A DNA stretch of 50,926 nucleotides. Source: SPCO01 sp964427285. GTDB lineage: Bacteria > Chloroflexota > Limnocylindria > Limnocylindrales > CSP1-4. This document shows positions 1 to 7,856 of the stretch, in pieces. The notes under the pieces were generated by a model. That model saw only the letters and a program-made list of their open reading frames with translations, ran no database searches and was not told the DNA's origin. Both the position numbers and the translations under genes were made by a program. Positions within the stretch are counted from its first letter, which is position 1; each line of letters opens with the position of its first letter. The stretch is from the NCBI GenBank assembly GCA_964427285.1, contig CAYRTS010000017.1, forward strand, positions 1 through 50,926. Reading direction: 5' to 3'.

Positions 1-44
1 CGCCTGCGCGACGCGCGGCCGGGAGGAGGGGGGTTAGGTGTCGG

Positions 45-76
45 GGGGGCGCGTGGACCGGGGGGCGCGTGGACCG
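45..76. repeat. 16-bp tandem duplication
   Basis: Two exact head-to-tail copies of gggggcgcgtggaccg occupy 45-60 and 61-76, just downstream of the ccsB stop codon. The rest of 1-128 holds no gene that I can support. Confidence 0.8.
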
Positions 77-128
77 AGGGGCGGGTCCCCGGCTCAGCCG
101 ACGCAGGTTCCTGATGCGGGTCCCGCCC

Positions 129-1067
129 CTACAGCCCGCTGTAGGCGTGCAGGCCGCTGAACCAGAGCGAACCCGAATAGGTGACCAGGACCATCCCGAA
201 ACCGACGACCAGCAGCAGCGCCGCGGGGCGTCCGGCCCAGGAACGCTGGTTGCGGGCGTGGAGATAGACCGCATAGATGAGCCAGGTGACAAGGGCCGCG
301 GTTTCCTTGGGGTCCCAGCCCCAGTAGCGTGACCACGCGATGGATGCCCACCACGACCCCAGGATGATCATCGTGGCGAAGATCGGGAAGCCGATGATCA
401 CGGCCCGGTAGGCCGCCTCGTCCAGGACCTTGTGCGATGGCAGCCAGGCGAACCGGTCGTTCTGGCCCTGGATCAGGTAGCCAACGCCGGCCGCGAAGCT
501 CGTGGCGAAGATCCCGTAGCTGAGCACCGCCATTCCAACGTGGATCGTGAGCAGCGGCGCGTTCTGGAGGGCGGGCACCAGCGGCTTGATCTCGGACGGC
601 AGGCTCGAGGCGTAGAGCAGCATCGCGAGGGCAACGCCGAGCGGGAGGAAGCCGATCGAGCGGATCGGGTAACGGCGCTGAAGGTAGAGATAGCCGCCGA
701 CCATCGAAAACGCGAAGGCGACGCTGAACTCGAACATGTTGCCCCACGGCCCACGCCCGACGATGACGGCACGCAACGCCAGCGAGACGCCCAGCGCCAG
801 CCAGCCCACGAGGCTGAGTCCGAGTGCAGCGCCCGAGAGGGGGCTGGGTGACGCCGCGGTGCTCGGGCCGCCCGCGGCGGCCCCGAGCCTGGCGGCGACG
901 AACGAGCCGGTCACGACGCCGGCATACGCGGGCTGCTGCATCGCGGCCAGGACGGGGAGTGTCCGCCGCCCGTTCGCCAGCATCACGGCGTGGCCGATGT
1001 GGGCCGCGAACCCGAGCGCGATGAAGACCACACCGAGCGAGAACAGGCCGGTCGACAGCGCCTCCAT
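129..1067 (-). CDS. ccsB: Cytochrome c biogenesis protein CcsB (ResC-like)
   Basis: Polytopic membrane protein of 312 aa that handles heme in system II cytochrome c maturation, working with a ResB/Ccs1 partner that is not in this window. The tryptophan-rich WWD signature WGWDPKET begins at about residue 249, between hydrophobic segments. Histidines in TIHVGM and VYLHARN match the expected heme-ligand positions. The length suits the family. ATG at 1067 is preferred because an AAGGA ribosome site lies 7 nt upstream; GTG at 1073 would add two residues. It is the last gene of a minus-strand cluster behind the zinc-ribbon and NYN genes. Confidence 0.93.
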   Translation of the reverse strand: MEALSTGLFSLGVVFIALGFAAHIGHAVMLANGRRTLPVLAAMQQPAYAGVVTGSFVAARLGAAAGGPSTAASPSPLSGAALGLSLVGWLALGVSLALRAVIVGRGPWGNMFEFSVAFAFSMVGGYLYLQRRYPIRSIGFLPLGVALAMLLYASSLPSEIKPLVPALQNAPLLTIHVGMAVLSYGIFATSFAAGVGYLIQGQNDRFAWLPSHKVLDEAAYRAVIIGFPIFATMIILGSWWASIAWSRYWGWDPKETAALVTWLIYAVYLHARNQRSWAGRPAALLLVVGFGMVLVTYSGSLWFSGLHAYSGL

Positions 1068-1137
1068 GCTCACGTCCTTGTCGCCATCAGCTCGCTGCCG
1101 CCATCGCTACCGCTGCGTTGTCAGGCCGATGCGGCCG

Positions 1138-1620
1138 TCAGGCCGCGGCCGCGCCGCCGGGCCTCGGACCCGCAGAGGCGCGGACGGCGACTGCGCGAGG
1201 CATGACCTTGAGTACGAGGCCGCAATCAGCGCAGGTGTCGAGAAGCGCAGAACGCCCGGTGCTGCACATCGGACAGACAACGGCGAGCTGGTCGTGACAA
1301 CGGTCACAGCGCTGCGTGCCGGACGGGTAGGTCAGGGCGTCGCCGCGACAGTACGGGAGGCCCACCCGAAAGATCGGCTCGCCGCCTGGGCCAATCTCGG
1401 CGACGCGCGGTCCTTCCTCAAACCTGACCTTGACCCGCGGCCGGCGGGCCACGTAGATGACCGCGCCCAGCGCGACAAAGGTCAGGAATGGCGCGACGAG
1501 GCCGAGCACGACCAGCACCGGCAGCAGGCCGATAACGTCGCCCCAATTGGGCAGCACGAAGATGGAGGTGATCTCGAGGATCTGCTTCCAGGCGGCATCG
1601 AGGACGTCGACGAGATTCAC
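1138..1620 (-). CDS. Membrane-anchored zinc-ribbon protein
   Basis: Protein of 160 aa, not assigned to a named family. A hydrophobic stretch at about residues 28-58 should span the membrane once or twice. The C-terminal half carries several Cys pairs (CDRC, CPMC, CADC) of zinc-ribbon type. It starts with GTG at 1620, whose bases overlap the TGA of the upstream NYN gene as GTGA, so translation is probably coupled. The position just before ccsB suggests a link to membrane or redox protein assembly, but that is inference from neighbourhood only. The C-terminus is a Gly/Ala/Pro-rich tail. Confidence 0.7.
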   Translation of the reverse strand: MNLVDVLDAAWKQILEITSIFVLPNWGDVIGLLPVLVVLGLVAPFLTFVALGAVIYVARRPRVKVRFEEGPRVAEIGPGGEPIFRVGLPYCRGDALTYPSGTQRCDRCHDQLAVVCPMCSTGRSALLDTCADCGLVLKVMPRAVAVRASAGPRPGGAAAA

Positions 1621-2264
1621 CCCGGCATCCTACCAGCCCCACCCGCCTTCGGGGACCGGCGCGGATTCCCTCGTTTCGTAGTCGCGCCGCGCCCCGGACG
1701 CCAGCCGGTGCGATCGGTTTCGGCCGGATCGCCGTCGTATTGGGCCGCCGCTGAAGCGGTCGGAATCGGGCGCGGCGCCCGGGGGTTTCCGATCGATGGT
1801 GTCGAGAGTCGAGCGCCGCCCCCGCGACCGCTGTCGAGGCGACCGAGCAGCCATCTGGAGCCCGCGGTCCGGGCGCCCCGCATCCGCGATTCATGACGGA
1901 GGTCGCGATCGTCGGTGACGACCAGGAGCCTGGCGGTGCCATCGGGACCGTCGACCAGTCGAACGTCGTCGATCAAGGCGAGGATCACGGCGTCGGCGCT
2001 GCGCGGACCGCCGTAGCGGACCGATGTCCCGGCCGCGATCCGCTCGCCGCGCAGGCCGCGCTCAGGAGGCCCATCGAAGATCAGCTCAATCCCGACGGGG
2101 GCCGGGACGACCGCCCGGAGTCGCCCGATGAGCGCCGCAGGGGGTGCCGCGCCGCCGGTCGCGCCGCCGGTGCCGACCGTCCTCGACAGGCTGTGGAGCA
2201 GGTTCGTGCCGTCGACCAGCAGCCGATCCGTGGCGGCGAGCGGGTTTCGATCCGGGGCGGGCAT
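1617..2264 (-). CDS. NYN-domain (PIN-like, YacP-type) putative ribonuclease
   Basis: Protein of 215 aa. Residues 14-130 resemble the NYN/YacP fold: LLVDGTNLLHS (Asp18, Asn21) opens the domain, an acidic ADAVILALIDD segment follows, and LVVTDDRDLRH gives the late acidic motif. Members are RNA-binding proteins or nucleases. The last 80 residues are low-complexity and Arg/Pro/Gly rich, possibly an RNA-binding tail. The ATG at 2264 is the last in-frame start before the conserved domain; the same frame stays open much further upstream, but only as the shadow of the opposite-strand phosphatase gene. The stop overlaps the next gene's GTG. It is divergent from the HAD gene at 2310. Confidence 0.68.
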   Translation of the reverse strand: MPAPDRNPLAATDRLLVDGTNLLHSLSRTVGTGGATGGAAPPAALIGRLRAVVPAPVGIELIFDGPPERGLRGERIAAGTSVRYGGPRSADAVILALIDDVRLVDGPDGTARLLVVTDDRDLRHESRMRGARTAGSRWLLGRLDSGRGGGARLSTPSIGNPRAPRPIPTASAAAQYDGDPAETDRTGWRPGRGATTKRGNPRRSPKAGGAGRMPG

Positions 2265-2296
2265 GGCCCCATCGTACGCGCCGGGAGGCGCGCGGC

Positions 2297-2302
2297 TACG
2301 AT
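2297..2302 (+). promoter_or_regulatory. -10 element TACGAT, leaderless start
   Basis: TACGAT ends 7 nt before the GTG at 2310, so transcription should begin at or next to the start codon. No ribosome-binding site is present. Confidence 0.6.
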
Positions 2303-2309
2303 CCGACCC

Positions 2310-3155
2310 GTGAGCCTCCTGCTGCTGGTCGATCTCGACGGGGTTGTCTATCGCGGCTCGGATCCCGTGCCTGGGGTCGCCGGGGTTCTCGCTGACCGGG
2401 CCGCACGGGGCGATGACGTCGTTTACGTCACGAACAATTCGATGCACTACCGGGCCGACTACCAGACCCGATTGGCGGCGATGGGGGCCCCGGTCAGCCC
2501 GAAAACGGTCGTCTCGTCCGCCCGGGCGACGGCGCTCTACCTCAAGGAACATGATCCGGAGATCCGGCGGGTCCTGGTCCTGGGCGCGGGCGGGCTCGAA
2601 CGGGAGTTGCGCGACGAGGGCTACGACGTGGTGGGTGCCGCCCACGCGGCCACGAGGGTCGGCCAGGAGGGGATCGACGGGTTCACTGCAGCCGGGAACC
2701 CGGATGCCGTCGTCGTCGGGCTGGACCCGAATCTGACCTACGCGCGCCTGGCCGTGGCCGCGGACTGCATTCGAGCCGGCGCCCACTTCATCGCCACCAA
2801 CCGCGACCCCGTCTACCCGACCGAGCGCGGCCTGCGTCCGGGTGCCGGCTCGCTCGTCGCCGCGGTGGAGGCGGCGAGCGGGGTCGTGCCCGTCTCCATC
2901 GGCAAGCCCGCCCCGTACCTGCTGGAGGCCGCCGCCCACGCCGTTGGCCGCCAGCCACGAGACGCGATCATGATCGGCGACGGGATCGGCACGGACCTCG
3001 CGGCGGCCCGCGCCGTGGGCGCCCGCTGCGTCTTCATGCTGACCGGAGTCACGACGCGCGAACAGGTCGAGGCGCTCCCAGCCGATGAGGCCCCAACAGC
3101 CATCGCAGCCGATGCCGCGGAGCTCGCCGCGATCCTGGACCGACTCGGCGCCTAG
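2310..3155 (+). CDS. HAD-IIA family hydrolase (NagD/phosphoglycolate phosphatase-like)
   Basis: Phosphatase of 281 aa. HAD motif I is DLDGVVYRG with nucleophile Asp8 and Asp10. The C2-type cap is followed by ATNRDPVYPTERGLRPGAGS, a hallmark of the NagD/4-nitrophenylphosphatase group. Motif III lies in IGKPAPYLL and motif IV in MIGDGIGTDLAAA. Substrates in this group include 2-phosphoglycolate, UMP and sugar phosphates, and the sequence alone does not choose among them. The GTG at 2310 opens directly into the first beta strand and sits behind a leaderless-type -10. It is convergent with add, leaving 20 bp between the two stop codons. Confidence 0.9.
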   Translation: MSLLLLVDLDGVVYRGSDPVPGVAGVLADRAARGDDVVYVTNNSMHYRADYQTRLAAMGAPVSPKTVVSSARATALYLKEHDPEIRRVLVLGAGGLERELRDEGYDVVGAAHAATRVGQEGIDGFTAAGNPDAVVVGLDPNLTYARLAVAADCIRAGAHFIATNRDPVYPTERGLRPGAGSLVAAVEAASGVVPVSIGKPAPYLLEAAAHAVGRQPRDAIMIGDGIGTDLAAARAVGARCVFMLTGVTTREQVEALPADEAPTAIAADAAELAAILDRLGA

Positions 3156-3175
3156 CGGGCCTCCGGCGCGCTTGT

Positions 3176-4297
3176 CTAGCTTGGCGCAGCCCCGAGTTCG
3201 GGGATGCCGGCGGCCCAGGTATCGAACGCGACTCGGATCGGCGCGAGGGCCGCCTCGTCGGCGAATGCGACGCCGGCATCCAGGGCGCGCCGGTTGATCG
3301 CCCACAGCTCGGGCAGGGTCAACCCGATCTGTTCCACGGCGCCGGTGTATTCCTCGGACAAGGTGATGTCGGAGACGGTGGTGTCGTCCGTGTTGAGGGT
3401 AACGGGCACGCCCGCACGGTGGAGGCGGGCGAGGGGATGCCGCGCCACGGACGGCACGGTCCCGGCCTGGACATTGGAGGTGGGGCACAGGTCGAGCGTT
3501 ACTCCGCGAGCTGTCAACGCACGACAGAGGGCCGGATCGTCGACCGCACCTTCGCCGTGGGCGATCCGCTCCGGGGAGACGCCCAGCGCCCGCCGAACCT
3601 GGGCGGCCCCGCCCCATTCCCCGGCGTGGACGGTGATCCGCAGGCCACCGGCTCGCGCCGCGTCGAACGCCGCGGCGTGGGTCAGTGGATCCGGGTATGC
3701 GGCCTCGTCCCCCGCCAGATCCCAGCCCGTCAGCCCCTGGTCCCGTAAACGGGCCGCGGTCTCGGCCAGAACCACGTTGTCCGCGGGGTCGTGCGAACGC
3801 AACGCCGTGCAGATGAGCCGAACCGTGGTCCCGGTTCGGGCGGCCGCGCCACGCGCCCCGGCGCAGACGGCCGCGATCCCGTCGGCGATGGACAGGCCGC
3901 GCACGACGTGGAGGAGCGGGCCCCAGCGGATCTCGACGTAGCGGACGTTGTCGGCGGCCTTCGATTCGACCAGTTCGGCGGTGATCCGCTCGAGCGCCTC
4001 GGCGTCCTGCATCAGCGCGATCGGTAGATCGAAAGCTCGAAGCAGCTCGGCCTGGTCGGCGCACTGCATCGGGGCGATCAGCGCCGCGGACATGCCGGCC
4101 CAGTCCCGGGGGGCGTCGATCCCGCGAGTCCGGGCGAGCTCGAGCGCCGTGTCGACCCGCAGGGAGCCATCGAGGTGCAGGTGCAGCTCAGCCTTGGGCA
4201 TCGCGCCGATAAGGCGGCGCAGCGATTGGCCGGTCAGGCCACCACCCAGTCCGCCACCCAGGCCATCAGTCGAGCCACCATCCTCGGGATCCGTCAT
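3176..4297 (-). CDS. add: Adenosine deaminase
   Basis: Zinc hydrolase of 373 aa converting (deoxy)adenosine to (deoxy)inosine. The metal motif HLHLDG has His39 and His41. TVHAGEW supplies the third His. ERIAHGEGA and the LNTDD motif near the C-terminus supply the catalytic His and Asp residues. A Gly-rich N-terminal extension of about 23 residues precedes the catalytic domain. The ATG at 4297 lies 7 nt after a TAGCAT -10 on the minus strand. Its product feeds purine salvage or, through guanine/xanthine, the catabolic genes encoded 24-40 kb away, though no linkage is shown here. Confidence 0.95.
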   Translation of the reverse strand: MTDPEDGGSTDGLGGGLGGGLTGQSLRRLIGAMPKAELHLHLDGSLRVDTALELARTRGIDAPRDWAGMSAALIAPMQCADQAELLRAFDLPIALMQDAEALERITAELVESKAADNVRYVEIRWGPLLHVVRGLSIADGIAAVCAGARGAAARTGTTVRLICTALRSHDPADNVVLAETAARLRDQGLTGWDLAGDEAAYPDPLTHAAAFDAARAGGLRITVHAGEWGGAAQVRRALGVSPERIAHGEGAVDDPALCRALTARGVTLDLCPTSNVQAGTVPSVARHPLARLHRAGVPVTLNTDDTTVSDITLSEEYTGAVEQIGLTLPELWAINRRALDAGVAFADEAALAPIRVAFDTWAAGIPELGAAPS

Positions 4298-4304
4298 GGC
4301 CGCG

Positions 4305-4310
4305 ATGCTA
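4305..4310 (-). promoter_or_regulatory. -10 element TAGCAT for add (leaderless)
   Basis: On the minus strand TAGCAT ends 7 nt before the add ATG at 4297. It shares two bases with the plus-strand TACCCT at 4309-4314, so the divergent promoters overlap. Confidence 0.55.
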
Positions 4311-4314
4311 CCCT
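4309..4314 (+). promoter_or_regulatory. -10 element TACCCT of the divergent plus-strand gene
   Basis: TACCCT ends 6 nt before a GTG at 4321. That GTG opens a nine-codon frame whose stop overlaps the ATG of the gene at 4347. Confidence 0.4.
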
Positions 4315-4320
4315 GCCACG

Positions 4321-4350
4321 GTGTTCACCATCCGTGCCGGCGGCGCATGA
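4321..4350 (+). CDS. Candidate nine-codon leader ORF
   Basis: GTG at 4321 runs nine codons (VFTIRAGGA) to a TGA whose first bases form ATGA with the start of the 4347 gene. The spacing from TACCCT is exactly that of the leaderless genes in this window, and the downstream gene has no ribosome-binding site. It may couple translation into the larger gene. Chance is possible for so short a frame. Confidence 0.25.
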   Translation: MFTIRAGGA

Positions 4351-5291
4351 AGCTCCTGGTCATTCGGATCCTGGAGGGGCTCGGCTGGCTCGCGATCGTG
4401 GTGGCCATCGCCCTCGGAGCCACCGGCCTGATCAGCGCCGCGAATCACCAGCCAGGTACGGCGTCGCGGGCCGAGTTGACCTATGCCCGCGATCTCGAGG
4501 CAACGGTCGTGCTCGATGGCGTTGCCGGCCGGCTTGACGCGCTGGCCGAACAGCTCGCTTCGCTGGGCGTCCAGGCCCGTGGTGCCCTCGCCGCGCTCAA
4601 CGGGGGCGAGACGGCGACCGTCCAGGCCGCCATCGCCGAGGGCGATCGACTCCTCGACGACCTGACGGCGCAGACGACCGCACTGAATCTTGCGCTGGCC
4701 GACGTCCCGTACGTCGTACGGTCCGATACCGCCCTGTTGTTGTCGCAGGAGGTGGCTGCCCGACACGCATCCCTGCTCGGCACGCTGGAGGCGACCGCTG
4801 GGCTCCAGCCTGCGTGGGCCAGGTTGACCAGCGGGTCGTTTGCCGCGATCCAGCTGGGCTCCCTCCTCGACCAGCACGATCGCCTGGTGACGGAGGCGGC
4901 CACATTCGGTCGAGCGGCCAGCTACGGTGACGCGATCGACCGGCTGAAGGAGGCCGACTCGACGATTTCCATCGCCCGAGCCTTGCGCGACCAATTGGCC
5001 AACACGGTCGACGTCACCGTGCTCGACCAGTGGCTCGATCGCAGCGCGGCCTACGACACGGCGCTGCGCGGGCTCTACGCGGCGTACGCGGCAAGTGGCG
5101 GAACCGTAACGGCCGAAGTCGAGACGGCTCAGGCCGGCGAGACGGCCGCGCGCGCCAACCTGCCGCCAGATACCCGGGCCATGGTCGTCATCATGGCCGA
5201 GATCGGGCGGGGCGGGATGAACGGCGCGGTGATCACCATCGAGGAGGCCAAGGGTCGGCTGACGAGTGCCATCGAGGCGGCATCCCCGTAA
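4347..5291 (+). CDS. Single-pass membrane protein with coiled-coil exterior, unknown function
   Basis: Protein of 314 aa that I do not recognise. Residues 8-32 form one membrane segment or uncleaved signal anchor (LGWLAIVVAIALGATG). The rest is Ala/Leu/Asp/Glu-rich and probably helical, with heptad-like stretches through about residues 40-300 and no cysteines, suggesting an extracytoplasmic helical bundle. ATG at 4347 is chosen because the membrane segment begins shortly after it. There is no Shine-Dalgarno; see the leader ORF at 4321. pepA follows 117 bp later with its own -10 and ribosome site, so this gene may be monocistronic. Confidence 0.72.
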   Translation: MKLLVIRILEGLGWLAIVVAIALGATGLISAANHQPGTASRAELTYARDLEATVVLDGVAGRLDALAEQLASLGVQARGALAALNGGETATVQAAIAEGDRLLDDLTAQTTALNLALADVPYVVRSDTALLLSQEVAARHASLLGTLEATAGLQPAWARLTSGSFAAIQLGSLLDQHDRLVTEAATFGRAASYGDAIDRLKEADSTISIARALRDQLANTVDVTVLDQWLDRSAAYDTALRGLYAAYAASGGTVTAEVETAQAGETAARANLPPDTRAMVVIMAEIGRGGMNGAVITIEEAKGRLTSAIEAASP

Positions 5292-5328
5292 GTGGCGTGC
5301 CCGGGGACCCTGCGAGGCGGGGCACCGC

Positions 5329-5334
5329 TACACT
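5329..5334 (+). promoter_or_regulatory. -10 element TACACT of pepA
   Basis: TACACT implies a start near 5341 and a leader of about 67 nt carrying GGAGGAA at 5393-5399, 9 nt before GTG 5409. This is a leadered transcript, in contrast to the leaderless genes nearby. Confidence 0.45.
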
Positions 5335-5408
5335 GCCCGCAACATTTGACCATCGACCGCCGCGCACAGGGCGCCGTCCGGCGGTCCCTTGCGGAGGAAT
5401 CCAGGGCT

Positions 5409-6920
5409 GTGCTACTGCGTGTCGTTACCGATCAGCCGTGGGATGTGGCCACGGACGTCCTCGTCATTCCCGTGGTCGCCGACCCGGCCTTCGATGGGCC
5501 GCTGGGCGAACTCGACCGGCGCTCTGGCGGCGAGCTCCAGGCGCTCGTCAAGTTCGGCGAGCTGAGCGGGAAGCGCTTCGGGACGGCTCTTGCGGCCGCC
5601 GGTGAACTGCCCGCGTTGCGCATCCTGACGGTGGGGATCGGCGATGTGACCACTCTGGACCGAGAGACCGTGGTCCGGATCGCTGCCTCCGCGGAGCGAC
5701 GCCTCGCCGGGCGATCCGTCAAGCGGCTCGCCATCTGGCTGTCGCCGCTCGCCGAGCACCTCGCCGATGGGGCCGCCATTGCGGCTGGCCTCGTGGCCAG
5801 GGGCGTTCTTGAAGGTTCGTACGATCCCCGGACGATCTACCGGGAGAATGTCGACCAGGTTCCGCCGGAGCTCGATGAGCTGACCCTCATCGCTCCAGGC
5901 GCGGACGTGGCCGCCCTCACCCGGGAGGCGGAACGCGGCATCGTGATCGCCGAGGGCGCCAATCTGGCCCGCACCTTGTCGAACCGGGCATCGAACGACG
6001 TGAGCCCGGAAGTGTTGGCCGATGAAGCCCGGGCGATTGCCAAGCGGCACGACCTCTGGATTGACGTCATCGAGCCGGATCGGGCGACCGCTCTCGGTAT
6101 GGGCATGTTCATGGCGGTCGGCCGGGGCAGCGACAACCCGCCACGGATGATCGTGCTGCGCTCGGGCGCTGAAGGTGAACGCGACGCGCTCGATCGACAC
6201 CTCGCGATCGTCGGCAAGGGCGTCTGCTTCGATTCGGGCGGGATCAGCATCAAGCCGTCCGACCGGATGGAAGAGATGAAGATGGACAAGACCGGGGCCT
6301 GCACGGTCCTGGCGGCCATCGCCACGGTCGCCCGGCTGGCCCCGGGGACGCCGCTGCTGGCCGTCGCGCCGGCGGTCGAGAACATGCCCGGGCCACACTC
6401 GACGCGGCCGGGCGACATCGTGACGGCGTTGAACGGCAAGAAGGTGGACATCACCAATACCGACGCCGAGGGGCGCCTGATCCTGGGCGATGCGTTGACC
6501 TATGCCGAGCAGTTGGGCGCCACCCACCTGATCGACGTTGCGACGCTGACCGGTGCTGTCTCGCGGGCACTCGGCCACCTGGTCACCGGCGCCTTTGGGA
6601 CACCGCAGCCGTTCTACGATTCGGTCACGGCGGCCGCGGCGCGCGCTGGTGAGCGCTACTGGCAGCTTCCCCTGGTGGACGACTATGTCCCCGAGATGGA
6701 GAGCTGGTACGGCGACCTCCAGAATGCCGGTGCGGCCGAAGGCTCGCTGATCAAGAGCGGGCTGTTCATCCGCGAATTCGTGACCAAGCCGTGGGTGCAC
6801 CTGGACATCGGCGGGACGGCCTACTTCCGCAAGCCCACTCCCTACGCAGCGCGCGGCGCGACGGGCGTGACCCATGCGACCCTCGTCGAACTGGCCCTCG
6901 CCGGCGCCCGCCCGGTCTAG
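5409..6920 (+). CDS. pepA: Leucyl aminopeptidase (M17)
   Basis: Cytosolic di-metal aminopeptidase of 503 aa that removes N-terminal residues from peptides. The N-terminal macro-like domain covers about residues 1-170 and the catalytic domain the rest. VGKGVCFDSGG carries the metal-binding Lys270 and an Asp, and NTDAEGRL carries Asp352, Glu354 and the catalytic Arg356. GTG at 5409 is preferred because GGAGGAA stands 9 nt upstream. The frame is open further upstream (TTG at 5346) without homology-like features. Length is usual for the family. It is followed after 60 bp by the prepilin peptidase gene. Confidence 0.96.
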   Translation: MLLRVVTDQPWDVATDVLVIPVVADPAFDGPLGELDRRSGGELQALVKFGELSGKRFGTALAAAGELPALRILTVGIGDVTTLDRETVVRIAASAERRLAGRSVKRLAIWLSPLAEHLADGAAIAAGLVARGVLEGSYDPRTIYRENVDQVPPELDELTLIAPGADVAALTREAERGIVIAEGANLARTLSNRASNDVSPEVLADEARAIAKRHDLWIDVIEPDRATALGMGMFMAVGRGSDNPPRMIVLRSGAEGERDALDRHLAIVGKGVCFDSGGISIKPSDRMEEMKMDKTGACTVLAAIATVARLAPGTPLLAVAPAVENMPGPHSTRPGDIVTALNGKKVDITNTDAEGRLILGDALTYAEQLGATHLIDVATLTGAVSRALGHLVTGAFGTPQPFYDSVTAAAARAGERYWQLPLVDDYVPEMESWYGDLQNAGAAEGSLIKSGLFIREFVTKPWVHLDIGGTAYFRKPTPYAARGATGVTHATLVELALAGARPV

Positions 6921-6980
6921 CCCTTGCCGATTTCTCCCGTCGATCGGGCCCACCAAGATTTACCGGCCTAGGGCTGACTG

Positions 6981-7619
6981 ATGGAACCATTGAGCGCGGT
7001 GCTGGGGGCGGGCGGGTTCGCCCTGGGCCTGGCCGCCGACCGATTGGCGACGCGCTGGCCCGAGCACGACGAGGAGCACCCAGCCGGCCGCGTCGTGGAC
7101 TGGCGAACGGGACTCACCGCGCTCGTCGGCGCGGTCGCCTTCGGCCTCCTGCCGCTGCGGTTCGGCGGGGATCCCGTGGCGTTCGTGGTGTTCGGGGCCT
7201 GGTTTGTGACACTCGTCATCGGTCTTGCGACCGACCTTGACCAGCGGCTGCTGCCGGACCTGCTGACGCTGCCCGTGATCCCAATCGCGCTCGTGTATGC
7301 GTTGAGCGGGACGAATCCGCTGGTCGGCGCAGAGCTCGTGCCGGCCGTGATTGCCGCGCTGGCGATCCCGGCCGCCCTGTTCCTGCCGTCCATCCCGTTC
7401 GGCGCCGGGGCGTTCGGTCTGGGCGATGTGAAGCTGCTAGTCGGGATCGGGCTGCTGGTCGGTGGGAGTCGGGGCCTCGGGAGCGTCGTCTTCGCCCTCG
7501 TCCTCTCCGGAATCGTGCTGCTGGTGCTCCTGGCGGCACGCCGGATTGGCCGCCGGACCTACGTACCATTCGGGCCGTTCTTCATCATCGCGGCGCTGTG
7601 GGCGGTGCTGATCCGGTAG
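6981..7619 (+). CDS. A24 prepilin peptidase-like protein
   Basis: Membrane aspartic peptidase of 212 aa with about six hydrophobic segments. The two catalytic aspartate sites are visible: DLDQRLLPD (Asp85/Asp87) and GLGDVKL (Asp149). It would process prepilins or pseudopilins at the membrane. It lacks the N-terminal methyltransferase domain and Cys pairs of full-length PilD, like the shorter TadV/FlaK-type enzymes. No pilin or secretion gene is in the window. ATG at 6981 follows CTAGGGCTGACTG, with a weak TAG-type -10 possible and no clear ribosome site. Confidence 0.85.
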   Translation: MEPLSAVLGAGGFALGLAADRLATRWPEHDEEHPAGRVVDWRTGLTALVGAVAFGLLPLRFGGDPVAFVVFGAWFVTLVIGLATDLDQRLLPDLLTLPVIPIALVYALSGTNPLVGAELVPAVIAALAIPAALFLPSIPFGAGAFGLGDVKLLVGIGLLVGGSRGLGSVVFALVLSGIVLLVLLAARRIGRRTYVPFGPFFIIAALWAVLIR

Positions 7620-7672
7620 GCGCTGCGCCCTGCCGCGCACATGGAGCCGATTCCGCAATTGGACTCGCCGGG

Positions 7673-7678
7673 TAGAAT
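7673..7678 (+). promoter_or_regulatory. -10 element TAGAAT with about 170-nt leader
   Basis: TAGAAT is close to consensus and would start transcription near 7685. That leaves an untranslated region of roughly 170 nt before GTG 7857. The leader is open in the gene's frame, so an upstream start is not excluded, but it shows no signal-peptide character. Confidence 0.45.
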
Positions 7679-7856
7679 GCGCGCAAGCCGGTGTCGTCCC
7701 GAGTCTGTGCCTGCTTCGGGCGGCGATCCACCGGCGGGCTCACCGTCAGATGGACCAGACGCAGTCCAGGCCGCATCTGGTCCGACCAGCGGAGTCGGCT
7801 CGCACGATGACATCGCCAGGAACGAACGATCGAGAAACGACCGAGCGGGGTCGCCC

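Noticed and set aside
1617..4064. An 815-codon open frame on the minus strand
   Set aside because: Only its last 215 codons look like a protein (NYN domain). The rest is an Arg/Gly/Pro-rich shadow of the phosphatase and adenosine deaminase genes.
7679..7856. c-di-AMP riboswitch upstream of the murein hydrolase
   Set aside because: I could not find the conserved core sequences of that class, so it is listed only as a leader of unknown nature.
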